A stretch of DNA of 6,691 nt from Coprobacillus sp. CAG:826 (GTDB taxonomy: Bacteria > Bacillota_I > Bacilli_A > RFN20 > CAG-826), in NCBI GenBank assembly GCA_000437235.1, contig FR897023.1:1-6691 (forward strand), read 5' to 3'. Both the position numbers and the translations under genes were made by a program. Shown piece after piece: positions 5,847-6,691 of the stretch (position 1 is its first letter; every line of letters starts with the position of its first letter). The notes under the pieces are model-generated. The model ran no database searches. It saw only the letters and a program-made list of their open reading frames with translations, and had not been told where the DNA came from.

Positions 5847-6578
5847 ATGGGGCTAAATATCAATCAAGAAGTCGTATTTTCAATTGAAGATATTGATATA
5901 ACCGTATGGATGATTGTTTCTTTAGCTATCTTCGTTTTATTACTAATTGTGATACTTATTTTATCGATTAAATATCATAAGAAAAAGAAGAAAAATTATA
6001 TAGAAATAGAAGAAAGCGATGAACCTGAAGAAATCATTCAACTCATCTCAAAAGAAGAAATCATTCACGAAGTTCCTATAAAAGAAGAAACACCCATAGA
6101 AGAAGATAATCAACAAAATCAAAATAATGAGGAGGAAAATGAAATGGCTACCAAAAAAGCACCAACCAAAGAAGAAAAAGTAACAAAGGCAAAAAAAGAA
6201 CCTGAAAAGAAAGAAACCGCAAAAAAAGCCGCTCCTAAGAAGGAAACTCCTAAAAAGGAAACGAAAAAAGAAACTCCTAAAAAAGAGGAGCCCAAAAAAG
6301 AAACAAAAAAGAAAGTAGCGAAAAAAGAATCTACACTTGAATCCGACCTTGAACATATGAGAGAATCCGCTAGTGCTTCTTATCGCTCTAAAGTCTACCA
6401 TATCTCTTTAAGAGAAGACGGAAAATGGCAAGTCAAATTTGCAAAAGGTGAAAAAGTAATTAAAACCTTTGCCACGCAAAAAGAAGCCATTGACTATGCG
6501 AAAAAGTTAGCGGAAAACCAAGACGGAAGTATTTCCATTCATAAAAAAGACGGAAAAATTAGAAAATTAAAATACTAG
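5847..6578 (+). CDS. Membrane-anchored Lys-rich protein with C-terminal DUF2188 domain
   Basis: A 243-residue protein started by AAGGAGG 9 nt before ATG 5847. It has one membrane segment at about 20-42 followed by KYHKKKKK, so by the positive-inside rule the C-terminal part is cytoplasmic. Residues 52-99 are an acidic Glu/Asn-rich linker. Residues 100-161 are a Lys/Glu/Pro/Ala-rich region with PKKE-type repeats, like the tails of histone H1-like nucleoid proteins. Residues about 183-243 match DUF2188 (YHISLREDGKWQVKF, TQKEAIDYAKKLA, SISIHKKDGKIRKLKY), a small domain of unknown role. An internal ATG at codon 100 has its own Shine-Dalgarno, so a soluble 144-residue form may also be made. DNA or RNA contact by the basic part is inference from charge only. 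It is a single-gene transcript with its own promoter and terminator. Confidence 0.85.
   Translation: MGLNINQEVVFSIEDIDITVWMIVSLAIFVLLLIVILILSIKYHKKKKKNYIEIEESDEPEEIIQLISKEEIIHEVPIKEETPIEEDNQQNQNNEEENEMATKKAPTKEEKVTKAKKEPEKKETAKKAAPKKETPKKETKKETPKKEEPKKETKKKVAKKESTLESDLEHMRESASASYRSKVYHISLREDGKWQVKFAKGEKVIKTFATQKEAIDYAKKLAENQDGSISIHKKDGKIRKLKY
6130..6146 (+). promoter_or_regulatory. Internal Shine-Dalgarno and in-frame start within the DUF2188 gene
   Basis: AGGAGG (6130-6135), an 8-nt spacer and ATG (6144-6146) form a near-ideal initiation site at codon 100, in frame. The product would begin MATKKAPTKEEK, lacking the membrane segment and acidic linker. The Glu-Glu-Glu codons can create AGGAGG by chance, so this is a candidate only. 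Confidence 0.5.
6234..6317 (+). repeat. Degenerate PKKE-type tandem repeat in coding sequence
   Basis: Codons 130-157 repeat short units of the form P-K-K-E-T and K-K-E-T with variation in codon choice (CCTAAGAAG, CCTAAAAAG, CCCAAAAAA). The unit is in frame and not exact at DNA level, so it may vary in number between strains. Confidence 0.6.
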
Positions 6579-6585
6579 AATATAT

Positions 6586-6621
6586 AGTAGAGAGTCCAAT
6601 CTAAAACTCTCTACTTTTTTT
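6586..6621 (+). terminator. Rho-independent terminator of the DUF2188 gene
   Basis: AGTAGAGAGT and ACTCTCTACT form a perfect 10-bp stem with a 10-nt loop, ending in a run of seven T (6615-6621). It starts 7 nt after the stop codon. Confidence 0.92.
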
Positions 6622-6633
6622 GTTGAATTCATG

Positions 6634-6660
6634 AAAAAAAGAATGCCCTAAAGCACTCTT
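6634..6660 (-). terminator. Terminator of a convergent gene beyond the right edge
   Basis: On the minus strand AAGAGTGC, a 6-nt loop and GCATTCTT form an 8-bp stem with one G-U pair, running into a T-tract of nine T counting the two in the stem. It points leftward, so a minus-strand gene should end within or just past 6661-6691. In that stretch stop codons at 6671-6673 and 6678-6680 are both possible ends, and the frame cannot be decided. Confidence 0.65.
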
Positions 6661-6691
6661 ATTTGGCTCTTTAAAATCTAAGGTGGAGTAA

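Noticed and set aside
6048..6401. 117-codon minus-strand Phe-rich frame
   Set aside because: It is the complement of the Lys-rich region: AAA/AAG codons read as TTT/CTT. Its composition is an artefact.

Overview
The window looks like chromosomal DNA from a low-GC Bacillota, plausibly a gut-associated Erysipelotrichia or related Bacilli/Clostridia lineage. The reasons are strong AGGAGG ribosome binding sites, short AT-rich intergenic regions, rho-independent terminators with T-runs, a lipoprotein signal, and an M64 metallopeptidase of the type known from the IgA protease of Clostridium (Thomasclavelia) ramosum. The taxonomic placement is inference; no marker gene in the window decides it.

Layout. 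(1) Positions 1-2866 hold the first 955 codons of one very large minus-strand secreted protein: signal peptide, DUF6273-like domain, M64 zinc peptidase domain with HELGH, beta-rich modules and the start of a Cys-rich repeat. Its C terminus lies off the left edge. (2) Positions 2867-3325 hold no confident gene. They contain the leader of the peptidase gene with an 8-bp hairpin, a GC-richer block with two short open frames, and the tRNA terminator. (3) Positions 3326-3409 are a minus-strand tRNA-Leu with anticodon CAG. (4) Positions 3453-5741 are three minus-strand housekeeping-type genes: an RluA-family pseudouridine synthase, a small lipoprotein coupled to it by an ATGA overlap, and a cation diffusion facilitator with its own promoter and a G-rich leader of about 73 nt. 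(5) A compact divergent promoter region at 5742-5846 separates these from a plus-strand gene at 5847-6578. That gene encodes a membrane-anchored Lys-rich protein with a DUF2188 domain and ends in a strong terminator. A second, oppositely oriented terminator at 6634-6660 implies a convergent gene just beyond the right edge.

The peptidase gene is visibly GC-richer (about 27-53% in sampled 60-base rows, mostly above 40%) than the right half (about 27-32% in sampled rows), and the change falls at the tRNA-Leu. This fits an accessory gene next to a tRNA, although no attachment-site duplication is visible. The observations most worth following are the in-frame internal start with a near-ideal Shine-Dalgarno in the DUF2188 gene, the unexplained G-rich leader of the metal exporter gene, the unannotated block upstream of the peptidase, and the peptidase's domain architecture.
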